Positions 9,619 to 19,290 of a DNA stretch of 64,000 nt are shown here, piece by piece. Every line of letters starts with the position of its first letter. Within the stretch, counting starts at the first letter, position 1. The DNA lies in the NCBI GenBank assembly GCA_031262885.1, contig JAISGV010000003.1, forward strand, positions 205,978 to 269,977, in the 5' to 3' direction. The DNA is from Endomicrobium sp. Lineage in GTDB: Bacteria; Elusimicrobiota; Endomicrobiia; Endomicrobiales; Endomicrobiaceae. A model generated the notes under the pieces. It ran no database searches and was not told where the DNA came from. It saw nothing but the letters and a program-made list of their open reading frames with translations. Both the position numbers and the translations under genes were made by a program.

Positions 9619-10995
9619 TTATACATGTATCCTTTCCCATTTCTTAGATTTGTATCTAAAATAAAAACTTATTGCAAGAGCAATTGTATAAAATAACATT
9701 ATGTTCCAAGCTGTATAAATTCCACACTTTAAAACAACTAAACTGACATAAGTAGGAATTATTATTAGAAATATAGAATAAAGTATAAATCTCCTTAAAA
9801 TAAACAATGTATCTCCAGCACCTTTTATAGCTGATGAAAAAATAACATTAATTGTATTGAATATAATATAAATTGCCAGTAATCTTAAGAGTCTAGTTAT
9901 AATGGGATTTATGTGGTTTATTAATGACATTTCTTCTCCATTAGAAAACAAAGTTATAAATTGTTTTGGAATAAAAATTAATGCGATAACTATAATACTT
10001 ACATACAAAAATGAAATATGAATTGCTGATTTAACACTTAATTTTGCTATGGATATTTTTTTTTTCCCAAGATAATTTCCTACCATTATAGAAGTAGCAA
10101 CACCACACCCTGTAATGACCATAGATAAAATATTGTTAATTGTTGATACTATATTACTAGCAGCTAATTCTTCAATACCTAATTTACCAATAATAAAAAT
10201 AAAAATACCGAATCCAATAGTATCAAAAAATAATTCTCCTCCATTAGGCAATCCATATTTAAGAATAGTTTTTATAAAATTTGAATTTAGTTTGATACAT
10301 CTAGTATGGTAGATACTATCATTTTTTTTAGAAAGCATTAATATTATGTATATAAAACATATTAAAGTCATTGATATATTCCCTGCCCAAGCTGCTCCTT
10401 CTATACCCATTGTAGGGAAACAAAATTTTCCATATATCAATAAATAATCTAACAAGATGTTCGTTACAACCCCAAAACAACTTACTAATAAAACCACTTT
10501 AGTTTTTCCACGACCGGCATAAAAACTAGCGAAAACAGTTTCTGCTATATATGGAAATGTCCCATAACATAATGTTTTAAAGTATTTTATTTCTTCTTGA
10601 ATTATGATTATAGGATGTCCTATATATAAAAAAATATTGCTACTAAAATATGATATAACTAGTACTATTAAAGTGGATATAAAAGTTAAGTAAACACCTT
10701 GCCATAAAATCGGACCTATGAATTTGTATTCTTTTCTACCATAATATTGTGCTATGAAAATATCTATATAAGTTAAGGTTCCAAAAAAAAAGCATACTAA
10801 TGCCCAATATGCTACTCCTGCAGGTGTAGAAGCTATGAAAGAATTTTGAGAATACTTAGCTAAAAAAATCCTATCTATGAAAATTTGACATGATTCAATT
10901 CCAGTAGAAATTATTAAAGGAAAAGCTATATTTAAAAATTCTAAATAACCACCTGAAACCTTGCATTGAATTCTAATATTTTCAAGAAAACCCAT
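9619..10995 (-). CDS. MATE family efflux transporter
   Basis: Cation-coupled exporter of the multidrug and toxin extrusion family in the inner membrane, 458 residues with about 12 predicted membrane helices in two similar halves (FPLIISTGIESCQIFIDRIFLAKYS in shape at the N-terminal half, and YGLPNGGELFFDTIGFGIF at the start of the second). GAGDT near residue 395 is the usual marker in helix 10. The substrate cannot be read from sequence; NorM/DinF-like drug or flavin-type exporters are both possible. It is the last gene before the groESL promoter, 65 bases downstream of rluD. Confidence 0.85.
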   Translation of the reverse strand: MGFLENIRIQCKVSGGYLEFLNIAFPLIISTGIESCQIFIDRIFLAKYSQNSFIASTPAGVAYWALVCFFFGTLTYIDIFIAQYYGRKEYKFIGPILWQGVYLTFISTLIVLVISYFSSNIFLYIGHPIIIIQEEIKYFKTLCYGTFPYIAETVFASFYAGRGKTKVVLLVSCFGVVTNILLDYLLIYGKFCFPTMGIEGAAWAGNISMTLICFIYIILMLSKKNDSIYHTRCIKLNSNFIKTILKYGLPNGGELFFDTIGFGIFIFIIGKLGIEELAASNIVSTINNILSMVITGCGVATSIMVGNYLGKKKISIAKLSVKSAIHISFLYVSIIVIALIFIPKQFITLFSNGEEMSLINHINPIITRLLRLLAIYIIFNTINVIFSSAIKGAGDTLFILRRFILYSIFLIIIPTYVSLVVLKCGIYTAWNIMLFYTIALAISFYFRYKSKKWERIHV

Positions 10996-11060
10996 ATGTA
11001 TTTTTTACCTATAGTGCTTTAACTATTTAGATTATAGTATATTATCATAAAATATGATAC

Positions 11061-11969
11061 TTATTTAAGATTTATATTTTTAAAAATTTTTTGCATGTCC
11101 GTTGGTAATTCCGCTATAAATTTAATATTTGTAAGACTTCTAGGATGTTGTATTTCTAAAATATATGAATGTAACATTTGCCTATTATAAAAATTACCAT
11201 TAATAAAGCATGGACCTCCATATTGTTTATCTCCTATGATTGGGTGTCCTATATACTTCATATGACTTCTTATTTGATGTGTTCTTCCAGTCAAAATTTT
11301 TATTCTAAGTATAGTATATATAGTTTTTCTTTTAATAACTTCAAATTCAGTAATTGCCATTTTTTTTGCTGTTGGATTAACTGACATAATTTTTCTGTTT
11401 TTATGAGATCTGCCAATAGGCGCTTTAATTATAGCTTTATTTTCAGAAATAATACCTTTAATTACGGTATAATATATTTTTTTTATAAGTCTTTTTTTAA
11501 ATTGTTGTAACATTATTAATTGAGTTTTATGATTCTTAGCAAACATGATCACTCCTGAAGTATTTTTATCAAGTCTATGTACTAAATATATATTTTTTAT
11601 TTTTGTTTTTAATAAATCTATTAAAGTGTTATCATCATGTCCATAAGATGGATGAACAACAATGTTCGGAGCTTTATTTACTACAATAATATCTTCATCT
11701 TCATATATAATTTTAGGAAAATCAATTTTTGATTGTTTTGTTATATCAGTTTTTAGAAACGTTTTTTTAGCGGATTCTTTAATAATAAAAATAGTATCAT
11801 TATATTTTAATTTTTCACTAGCCTTATTAACTACTTTATTATTTATCAAAATTTTTTTATCACATATAAGTTTTTTAAAATAAGTTCTTGAATGTTCATT
11901 AACATATATAGCAGCTAAATAAGAATCTAGTCTTTTACTAAGTTTACTTTTATATATTAGTTTTTGCAT
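11061..11969 (-). CDS. rluD: 23S rRNA pseudouridine synthase, RluD family
   Basis: Converts specific uridines of 23S rRNA to pseudouridine; the RluD subgroup acts on helix 69. The 302-residue product has an N-terminal S4 RNA-binding domain (about 1-60) and the catalytic motif HRLDKNTSGVIMFAKN with its Asp, followed by GRTHQIRSHMKYIGHPIIGD. RluA/RluC cannot be fully excluded, but the S4 domain and length fit RluD. Its start overlaps the end of lgt by 13 bases. Confidence 0.87.
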   Translation of the reverse strand: MQKLIYKSKLSKRLDSYLAAIYVNEHSRTYFKKLICDKKILINNKVVNKASEKLKYNDTIFIIKESAKKTFLKTDITKQSKIDFPKIIYEDEDIIVVNKAPNIVVHPSYGHDDNTLIDLLKTKIKNIYLVHRLDKNTSGVIMFAKNHKTQLIMLQQFKKRLIKKIYYTVIKGIISENKAIIKAPIGRSHKNRKIMSVNPTAKKMAITEFEVIKRKTIYTILRIKILTGRTHQIRSHMKYIGHPIIGDKQYGGPCFINGNFYNRQMLHSYILEIQHPRSLTNIKFIAELPTDMQKIFKNINLK

Positions 11970-12685
11970 AATATGTAACTTCCAAGTATAAAAAAAAATA
12001 TAGATATAATTTGAGATTGAGATAAAGTCAATATATATGTATCATTACTTCTAAAAAAATCAATACTAAATCTAGATATTGAATAAAATAATAGGTAAAT
12101 TCCAGTGATAAATCCTTTTTTATGTTTATTATTACGATTAATATGTAAAAATATAAATACAATAAAACTAATTATAGATTCATATAATTGTGTTGGATGT
12201 ACATATGTTCTAGTATAAGTAGAATATATTGCCCATGGTAATTTAGAAGGGATTCCATAACAGCATCCTGCAAAAAAACAGCCTATTCTACCTATAGAAT
12301 ATCCTAAGGCTAAAGATGGTGTAAAAAGATCTCCTATCGATAATATTTCTGTTTTGTTTTTTCTAGTATATATCAGTAAAAAAATAATACTACTAATAAC
12401 TCCTCCATAATATATTAAACCAGAATTTAATAAATTTGAAATATTATAAGTTTTTAAAGAGAAAAATTTAAAATTAATGATTATGTAAAATAATTTACTT
12501 CCAATTATAGAAATTATTACGATACATATAAATAAAAACTCTAAAGAATTTTGTGAAATTGATTTTTCTTTTGATTTTTTTAAAAAGTATGAAGTATATA
12601 AAAAAGCGGATATAAAAGCTAAAGCTATAAAAACTCCAAAAGTATAAAACTTCAAATTATTAAATTCAAAAATTATTGGATACAT
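11957..12685 (-). CDS. lgt: Prolipoprotein diacylglyceryl transferase
   Basis: First enzyme of lipoprotein maturation: moves diacylglycerol from phosphatidylglycerol to the lipobox Cys. The 242-residue product has about seven membrane helices and the family core GYSIGRIGCFFAGCCYGIPS, with the variant Cys-rich form of the Lgt signature seen in many non-proteobacterial enzymes. HPTQLYES follows. lspA, the next enzyme of the same pathway, is adjacent (7-base gap). Confidence 0.9.
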   Translation of the reverse strand: MYPIIFEFNNLKFYTFGVFIALAFISAFLYTSYFLKKSKEKSISQNSLEFLFICIVIISIIGSKLFYIIINFKFFSLKTYNISNLLNSGLIYYGGVISSIIFLLIYTRKNKTEILSIGDLFTPSLALGYSIGRIGCFFAGCCYGIPSKLPWAIYSTYTRTYVHPTQLYESIISFIVFIFLHINRNNKHKKGFITGIYLLFYSISRFSIDFFRSNDTYILTLSQSQIISIFFFILGSYILCKN

Positions 12686-12692
12686 ATATATG

Positions 12693-13172
12693 TTATATGC
12701 TACTTAAAAAAAATAAAATTATACTTAAAATAATTAATAAATCTGCGAGATTGAATACTGGCCATCGTATTGTTTTAATTCCAATATCTAAATAATCTAT
12801 AACTCCTCCGTACAAAACTCTATCAACTAAATTGCAAAATCCTCCTGTAATAATAATGCATAACGAGTATTTTTTTAGATAGTTAAATTTGTTCCAATTT
12901 AAATACATCCAAATTATTGAATTTATCAAAAATATAGTTATTATAATAATAATTATCAAATTTTTATTATAAAATATCCCTAAAGCTATTCCACTATTTT
13001 TCAGATACACTATATTAAAAAGATTTAGAAACGAAATTATAGAAATTTTGGACTCATTATTTATAAAATTAACTACATTAAATTTTATAATTTGATCAAA
13101 TATAAACAAAATACAACATGTTATTATAATTATGATATTTTTATTAATGATACTATTTTTTGATAATAGCAT
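12693..13172 (-). CDS. lspA: Lipoprotein signal peptidase (signal peptidase II)
   Basis: Aspartic protease of the inner membrane that cleaves the signal peptide of diacylglyceryl-modified prolipoproteins. The 159-residue product has four membrane helices, NSGIALGIF, and the two catalytic aspartates in GGFCNLVDRVLYGGVIDY and FNLADLLII. The start overlaps the ileS end by 20 bases; ileS-lspA adjacency is common in bacteria. Confidence 0.93.
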   Translation of the reverse strand: MLLSKNSIINKNIIIIITCCILFIFDQIIKFNVVNFINNESKISIISFLNLFNIVYLKNSGIALGIFYNKNLIIIIIITIFLINSIIWMYLNWNKFNYLKKYSLCIIITGGFCNLVDRVLYGGVIDYLDIGIKTIRWPVFNLADLLIILSIILFFLSSI

Positions 13173-15939
13173 TATTACATCTTATACATAAATTATTTTT
13201 TATATCTTTAATATATTTCCAACATCTTTCACATTTTTTATATTTTGATTTATTAACAGTTATAAATAATTTTTCATCTTTTTTTAGGATATTTTTTTTA
13301 ATATCCCAACTACCAATTATCATATATAATAATTCTATATCTTCAAAAATCCAACTGTACTTTTTATTGACATTAATGGTTATAGAAGTTTCTAATATAG
13401 AGCCTATTTTTTTTTCTTGTCTTAATTTTTCACAAATATTAAATATTTGTTTTCTAATATTAATGATTGTATCTAATTTTTCTAATATTTTTTTATTTAG
13501 AATATAATCGTTTTTTATTTTAGGAAATTCACTAAGAAAAACAGACTCAGCTATATTACTACAATGCATTAATTTACGTATTTCGCTCCATGCTTCTTCT
13601 GCAGTAAATGAAAGGATTGGAGCAATTAATTTTATTAAAATGCAACAAATATTAAACATAGTACTTTGAATACTAATTCTTCTGCAACTATTTTTTTTAT
13701 CACAATATAAAATATCTTTAGTAATATCAAAATAAAAACCGCTTAACAACGTAGTGCAAAAATTATTTATTTTAGAAATAACTTTATGAAATTCATATAA
13801 TTCATACGCTGTAGTTACTTCTCTTATAAGAAGTTGAGTATGATGAAGAATATACATGTCTATTTTATTAAACGATAAATTTTCTTGTTGTGACTTATTA
13901 AAATCATAAAGATTACTTAGTAAAAATCTCATAGTATTCCTTATTTTCCTATAACCATCGTTTACGCCTTGTATTATCTCATCTGAAATTTTTATATCTT
14001 CTTTATAGTTACTAGAAGCTATCCAAAATCGTATTATATCTGGCCCATATTTATTAGCTAACTGGTCACTAGATATAAAATTACCAATGGACTTAGACAT
14101 TTTTTTTCCATGCCCATCAACAACAAATCCGTGTGTCATAACATTTTTATAAGGAGTTATCATTTTAGTAGCTAAAGATAATATTAAAGAAGTTTGAAAC
14201 CATCCCCTATGTTGATCTGTACCTTCAATATATAAGTCTGCAGGTAAGTCTTGCTTGTTTATCAATATATCATGTGAGCATCCAGATTCAAACCATACAT
14301 CCAATATATCATTCCCTTTTTTGAAATTTAAAGAACCACAAGTTTTACATTTTATTTTCATTCCATATAAAAACTCTTCTTCTTTAATTTCAAACCAAGC
14401 ACCTGATCCTTTTTTAGCAAATAATAAAGCAACTTTATCTATAATATTTAAATCTAAAATTGGATTGTTGCATTTCTCACAATAAAAAATAGGTATAGGC
14501 ACTCCCCATAATCTCTGACGACTTAAGCACCAATCAGGTCTATATTTTAACATAGATTTTATTCTATTCTTTCCATATTCAGGAATCCAAGTTACATTTT
14601 CTATAGATTTTAATAATTTATTTCTTAGATTATTATGATTAATTGCTAAAAACCATTGAGGAGTAGTTCTAAAAATTATTGGTTTTTTACATCGCCAACA
14701 ATGAGGATAAGAGTGATTAAGTTTTGATTTTAATAATAATTTATTATTTTTTTCTAATTCTTTAATTATTAACTCACAAGCTTTAAAAATATGGATTCCT
14801 TTATATTTAGGAATCTCATCAGTATATACTCCTTTATGATCAATTGGAGAATTAATATCAAATTTGTATTTTAACCCAACGTTATAATCCTCTTGACCTA
14901 AACTTGGCGCAATATGTACTATACCAGTTCCGTCTTCTATGCTTACAAAATCAGCAGTGACACATTTAGTTTGATTTACATTAATTAAAGGATTTTTACA
15001 TTTCATGTTAATAAAATCATATCCATTTAATTCAAAAAGAATTTTAAATCTAATAGCTTTTATTTTATTTTTAATATTAGTTACAAGATTTTTTGCAACT
15101 ATTAATTTTTCGTATTCATTATTAACCAGTGTATATACTACAAATACATATTTAGTTTTTTCATTAAATGCTAATGCAACATTTGCTGGTAATGACCATG
15201 GAGTTGTAGTCCATATCAATACAGAAAAATCATTGAATTTAATAAGATTAGTTTTTTCAATAAGTTTATTAGGGCATGATAATATTTGAAATTTCACGAA
15301 AATAGAATCTGAAAGCTGATTCATATATTCTATTTCTGCGTCTGCTAATGCTGTTTCACAATTTATACACCAATAAACAGGTTTTTTACCTCTATATATA
15401 TATCCTTTACTTGTTAAATTACCAAACATTTTTATTACTTTAGCTTCATAATTGGCATTTGAAGTCAAATACGGATTTTTCCAATCAGCAATAACTCCAA
15501 GTTTTTTAAACTCATTTTTTTGTATTTCAACAAAGTTATCAACAAAAGCAGTCGCATGTTGTCTAAATACTGTCTTGTCTATATTATTTTTATTGGTTTT
15601 CAGTTTCTTTAATACCATTTGTTCTATAGGTAATCCATGGCAATCCCAACCTGGTATAAATTGTATATAGAAATTACACATAGATTTATATTTTATAATA
15701 AAATCTTTTAAGATTTTATTAAGACCAGTTCCTATATGTATGTGAGCATTTGCATATGGAGGTCCATCATGCAAAATAAAACTTTTACAATTTTTATTCT
15801 TTTCCCTAATTTTATTATATAGGTCCATATCTGTCCAGATTTTAATAAAGGCTTCACTTCTATTAGCTAGATTAGCTTTCATTTTAAAATTAGTTTTAGG
15901 TAAATTAATTGTTTTAGAATAATTAATATTTTTTAACAT
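13153..15939 (-). CDS. ileS: Isoleucyl-tRNA synthetase
   Basis: Class I synthetase charging tRNA-Ile, 928 residues. The N-terminus NLPKTNFKMKANLANRS is typical; the HIGH motif appears as HIHIG in PPYANAHIHIGTGLNK, the KMSKS motif as GKKMSKSIGN. The CP1 editing domain is present (IWTTTPWSLPANVA). The C-terminus has a four-Cys zinc knuckle (CERCWKYIKD then CIRC). I prefer the ATG at 15939, 12 bases after AAGGA, to one at 15981 without a ribosome site and lying inside the upstream gene. Confidence 0.95.
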   Translation of the reverse strand: MLKNINYSKTINLPKTNFKMKANLANRSEAFIKIWTDMDLYNKIREKNKNCKSFILHDGPPYANAHIHIGTGLNKILKDFIIKYKSMCNFYIQFIPGWDCHGLPIEQMVLKKLKTNKNNIDKTVFRQHATAFVDNFVEIQKNEFKKLGVIADWKNPYLTSNANYEAKVIKMFGNLTSKGYIYRGKKPVYWCINCETALADAEIEYMNQLSDSIFVKFQILSCPNKLIEKTNLIKFNDFSVLIWTTTPWSLPANVALAFNEKTKYVFVVYTLVNNEYEKLIVAKNLVTNIKNKIKAIRFKILFELNGYDFINMKCKNPLINVNQTKCVTADFVSIEDGTGIVHIAPSLGQEDYNVGLKYKFDINSPIDHKGVYTDEIPKYKGIHIFKACELIIKELEKNNKLLLKSKLNHSYPHCWRCKKPIIFRTTPQWFLAINHNNLRNKLLKSIENVTWIPEYGKNRIKSMLKYRPDWCLSRQRLWGVPIPIFYCEKCNNPILDLNIIDKVALLFAKKGSGAWFEIKEEEFLYGMKIKCKTCGSLNFKKGNDILDVWFESGCSHDILINKQDLPADLYIEGTDQHRGWFQTSLILSLATKMITPYKNVMTHGFVVDGHGKKMSKSIGNFISSDQLANKYGPDIIRFWIASSNYKEDIKISDEIIQGVNDGYRKIRNTMRFLLSNLYDFNKSQQENLSFNKIDMYILHHTQLLIREVTTAYELYEFHKVISKINNFCTTLLSGFYFDITKDILYCDKKNSCRRISIQSTMFNICCILIKLIAPILSFTAEEAWSEIRKLMHCSNIAESVFLSEFPKIKNDYILNKKILEKLDTIINIRKQIFNICEKLRQEKKIGSILETSITINVNKKYSWIFEDIELLYMIIGSWDIKKNILKKDEKLFITVNKSKYKKCERCWKYIKDIKNNLCIRCNNAIIKK

Positions 15940-15955
15940 AATATTATTTTTTCCT

Positions 15956-16219
15956 TTATGGAATTGCATCCAAAACTTCATTTAATTTTTCTTCAGATTT
16001 TCCTATGATTTCTATCGTCTTTTCTCTACCTCTTTCACCTTTTCTTAAAAAAATAGAAGATCTTTTTACATCAAAGAAATCAGACAAGAAATAACATAAT
16101 TCTTCATTTGCTTTTCCTTCAACAGCTGATGCTGCTAGTTTTACTCTTAGAATTGAACCTATTCTACTAACAACTTCGTTCTTTTTTGCATTTAATATTA
16201 CTTTAACTTTGATAATCAT
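15956..16219 (-). CDS. yggU: DUF167 (YggU family) small protein
   Basis: Small conserved protein of 87 residues with unknown function. The family features are clear: VKVILNAKKNEVV at the start and LAASAVEGKANEELCYFLSDFF in the middle. It stands between yggS and ileS in a row typical of cell-envelope/translation operons. The gene ends 16 bases before the chosen ileS start. Confidence 0.85.
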   Translation of the reverse strand: MIIKVKVILNAKKNEVVSRIGSILRVKLAASAVEGKANEELCYFLSDFFDVKRSSIFLRKGERGREKTIEIIGKSEEKLNEVLDAIP

Positions 16220-16265
16220 TTAAAGCAGCTCCATTCTCATTAGTTTAGTTTTCAAAAAATTTAAA

Positions 16266-16946
16266 TTATCGTTCGCCAAATATTGCTGAGCCTATTCTCA
16301 GCAAATTTGCTCCTTCTTCGATAGCTATTTTATAATCATTAGACATGCCCATAGATAGAATATTGAAATCGATTTCTTTTGAATATTTTTTTTTAATATC
16401 TTTGAATAAACCAAAAGTTATTTTAAAGCAATGTCTAGAAAGTGTAGGATTGTTAATGTAGGGAGAAATGATCATTATACCTCTTATTATAATGTTTTTC
16501 ATCATTAAACATTTTTTATAAAAATCTAGAACTTTATTTATATAAATACCTGATCTATTATTATTTTCAAAAAATTTTATTTCAATAAGACATTGCTGAA
16601 TTTTATTTTCTATTTTAGCATAACTATCTATTTTATTAGCCAATTTTATATCATCCAATGAATGTATTAAGTCAAAATTTTTAACAATCTTTTTTATTTT
16701 GTTAGATTGTAAATTTCCAACGAAATGTTTTGTAACTCCTTGTAAATGGACTCCAAGCTTATTGAATTTAGGTAGTGCTTCCTGTATTTTGTTTTCTCCT
16801 ATATTATTTATACCACATTTTAATGCTTCAAGAACACTAACCCAAGAAAAAGTTTTAGTAATTGCCACAATATCAATTTTACGGTCATATTTATAAGAAT
16901 TTATAATAGTTTTTATAGATTTTATATTGTTACAAATATTGTTCAT
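16266..16946 (-). CDS. yggS: PLP homeostasis protein, YggS/PLPBP family
   Basis: Pyridoxal-phosphate binding protein of 226 residues that keeps free PLP and amino-acid pools in balance; no catalysis is known. The PLP Lys is in VDIVAITKTFSW; later family marks are GENKIQEAL, HFVGNLQSNKIKKI, LSMGMSNDYKIAIEEG and LLRIGSAIFGER. Length is usual. Confidence 0.92.
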   Translation of the reverse strand: MNNICNNIKSIKTIINSYKYDRKIDIVAITKTFSWVSVLEALKCGINNIGENKIQEALPKFNKLGVHLQGVTKHFVGNLQSNKIKKIVKNFDLIHSLDDIKLANKIDSYAKIENKIQQCLIEIKFFENNNRSGIYINKVLDFYKKCLMMKNIIIRGIMIISPYINNPTLSRHCFKITFGLFKDIKKKYSKEIDFNILSMGMSNDYKIAIEEGANLLRIGSAIFGER

Positions 16947-16996
16947 AGCTTTATTTTACTCTTGTTTTGAAATTAAATGTTAATGAAATTTGATCA

Positions 16997-17710
16997 TTAT
17001 AATAATTTTTTATCATTTATTATTAATTCAAAAGAACAATTAAGAAAATTAGCTGCTTTTCTACACATTAACATCCTAGACATAAATATTTCAAAATATT
17101 CCATAACTTTTGATATTTGCATATCAATGGTTAATTGTAAAGATATAATTTTTTTATCTTTAATAACTTTTAAGAAGGATTTATCTACTGCATAATTTAC
17201 CCTATCATGTATATCATATTTTGAAATATCTGGATTTCTCACTCTAGTTTTATGAACATCAGATTTATCAGCAAGAATTAATGCTGCTGATACAGAATTA
17301 ACAGGATCACCTATGCCTTCTTCATGATTACCTATTGCTGAAATTATTAAAGAAGTTTCTATTGGTGTAATTCCCATATTTTTTAATAATCTCATAGCAA
17401 TTAAAGCTGCTGATTGGCCATGATTCTTCCTGTTAACAACATTACCTATATCATGTATATAGCCTGCAATTTCAGCTAATTCTTGTATTCTTTTTGGGTA
17501 ATCAAGGTGCGATAAAACATTTGAGGCTATAGATGCAACTAAACTCACGTGTCTTATTCCATGTTCAGTATATCCAATAGATCGTAAATAATCATTCGAA
17601 GATTTGATAAATGCATTAACTATTGGATTTTTTTTTACATCGTCCAATGTTATGTTTGAATACTTGCTATTTAAAATTATGAATTGTCCTGTATTTTTAT
17701 TTATAGTCAT
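16997..17710 (-). CDS. HD-domain phosphohydrolase (first of two paralogues)
   Basis: Predicted metal-dependent phosphohydrolase of 237 residues. HD-type metal ligands are visible: His in EHGIRHVSLVAS, the HD pair in IAGYIHDIGNVV, His in KNHGQSAA, His in AIGNHEEG, and a further Asp in ALILADKSDVHKTR. The C-terminal part (ISLQLTIDMQISKVMEYFEIFMSRM, then CRKAANFLNCSF) is shared with the protein at 19291-19938, showing a gene duplication with yajC and tgt in between. Substrate unknown. Its ATG overlaps the yajC stop (ATGA). Confidence 0.8.
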   Translation of the reverse strand: MTINKNTGQFIILNSKYSNITLDDVKKNPIVNAFIKSSNDYLRSIGYTEHGIRHVSLVASIASNVLSHLDYPKRIQELAEIAGYIHDIGNVVNRKNHGQSAALIAMRLLKNMGITPIETSLIISAIGNHEEGIGDPVNSVSAALILADKSDVHKTRVRNPDISKYDIHDRVNYAVDKSFLKVIKDKKIISLQLTIDMQISKVMEYFEIFMSRMLMCRKAANFLNCSFELIINDKKLL

Positions 17711-18123
17711 TTTTTTTGGTCTTTAGTTGTTAATTTAGTTATTGTTGTATTAATTATTTTTTTTTGTTTTATAATACTAGAAACAGCTTGTTTCGCTAAT
17801 ATAACATGAACACCTTTTGAAATTTTAATTTCTATAGTATCATTATTTACAGAAATTATAGTTGCATATAATCCTCCAGCGGTAATAATTCTATCATCTT
17901 TTTCTAAGTTTTTTAATAGATTTTGATGTTTTTTTATTTTTTTTTGTTGAGGTCTTAATAAGAATATATAGAAAAATGAAAATATTAATAACAATGGAAT
18001 AAATTTATTTATAGAATAAATAAATTTGCTGTATGATTCCGTAAAAGCTAAAGCTAAAGAAGGACTCAAAATTAAAAAAGATAGTGTATATAATTGTAAT
18101 TTTAAATTATTTTTTTTCCCCAC
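17707..18123 (-). CDS. yajC: Preprotein translocase subunit YajC
   Basis: Accessory inner-membrane subunit of the Sec translocon, working with SecDF. The 138-residue product has a signal-like first helix and a second membrane helix (about 40-57) followed by the family core FLLRPQQKKIKKHQNLLKNL and DDRIITAGGLYATI. The start is GTG at 18123. It lies downstream of tgt, the order tgt-yajC found in many bacteria, where secDF often follows; secDF is not here. Confidence 0.92.
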   Translation of the reverse strand: MGKKNNLKLQLYTLSFLILSPSLALAFTESYSKFIYSINKFIPLLLIFSFFYIFLLRPQQKKIKKHQNLLKNLEKDDRIITAGGLYATIISVNNDTIEIKISKGVHVILAKQAVSSIIKQKKIINTTITKLTTKDQKK

Positions 18124-18155
18124 TTTATTTATAAATACCTCTCAATTGTTTTATT

Positions 18156-19289
18156 TTATTTATTATTTAAATAATATTTTTCTAAAAAAGAATTTTTAGT
18201 TTTTAAAAAAGTATTATTTCTTAATGATTCTCTTATTTTAGACATCAAGTCTATCATAAAACGTATATTATGTAAAGATAATAGTGTTAAGGCTAAAATT
18301 TCTTTAGATTTAATCAAATAATGTAAAAATGCTCTAGAATAATTAGAACAGGTATAACAATTACAATTCGAATCCAATGTTGTGAAATCACTTTTAAAAT
18401 TGGAATTTTTTATATTTAGCTTTCCAAAATTTGTAAAAATTTGTCCATTTCTACCATTACGCGTTGGTAAAACACAATCGAACATATCTATTCCTAATTC
18501 TACACAATTCCATAAATCTTCAGGCATACCTACTCCCATAAGATATCTGACTTTATTTTTGGGTAATATTGGGACTATTTTTTTTAGAATTGGATTTCTA
18601 TATTTCTCTTTTGGCTCTCCAACAGAAAAACCACCGATAGCATATCCATTAAATCCGATATTTAACATTTCATTTACACTTTCCAATCTAAGATCAGAAT
18701 ATATTGAGCCCTGTATAATCCCAAATAAAGCTTGAGTATCATCATTATTATTATAAAATTCTTTTTTACATCTCTTTGCCCATCTTAGACTTAATTCCAT
18801 AGATTTTTTTGCAGATTCATAATCTATAGGAAAAGGCGTGCATTCATCAAAACACATAATAAAATCAGCGCCTATTGCTTTTTGAATTTTGATTGATTTT
18901 TCTGGAGTAATAAAATGTTTAGATCCATCTATATGAGATTTAAATTCTATACCTGCTTCACAACTTTTTTTCAACCTTTTAAGACTGAATGCTTGAAATC
19001 CACCAGAATCGGTTAACATTGGTTTATTCCAAGAATTAAATTTTTGTATGCCTCCAGCTTTTTTTATTATTTCAATACCAGGTCTTAAGTATAAATGATA
19101 TGAGTTTGATAATATTATTTGTACTTTGGAATCGTATAAAAAATTGTTAGTAACACTTTTTATGCTACCATAAGTACCTACAGGCATAAAAACAGGAGTA
19201 TCTATGATACCCCTTTCTGTATGCAATTTGCCCAATCTAGCTTCACACTCAGTTGATTGTTTTATCAATTCATAAAAATTATTATTCAT
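18156..19289 (-). CDS. tgt: tRNA-guanine transglycosylase
   Basis: Exchanges guanine 34 for preQ1 in tRNAs with GUN anticodons (queuosine pathway). The 377-residue product has MLTDSGGFQAFSL with the catalytic-site Asp, DFIMCFDECTPFP, GGFSVGEPKE, the nucleophile Asp region FDCVLPTRNGRNG, and the zinc site CNCYTC with a later His (AFLHYL). The chosen ATG at 19289 follows the upstream gene's stop by one base; a longer reading (19343) would overlap that gene by 53 bases and add a hydrophobic non-family extension. Confidence 0.94.
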   Translation of the reverse strand: MNNNFYELIKQSTECEARLGKLHTERGIIDTPVFMPVGTYGSIKSVTNNFLYDSKVQIILSNSYHLYLRPGIEIIKKAGGIQKFNSWNKPMLTDSGGFQAFSLKRLKKSCEAGIEFKSHIDGSKHFITPEKSIKIQKAIGADFIMCFDECTPFPIDYESAKKSMELSLRWAKRCKKEFYNNNDDTQALFGIIQGSIYSDLRLESVNEMLNIGFNGYAIGGFSVGEPKEKYRNPILKKIVPILPKNKVRYLMGVGMPEDLWNCVELGIDMFDCVLPTRNGRNGQIFTNFGKLNIKNSNFKSDFTTLDSNCNCYTCSNYSRAFLHYLIKSKEILALTLLSLHNIRFMIDLMSKIRESLRNNTFLKTKNSFLEKYYLNNK

Positions 19290-19290
19290 A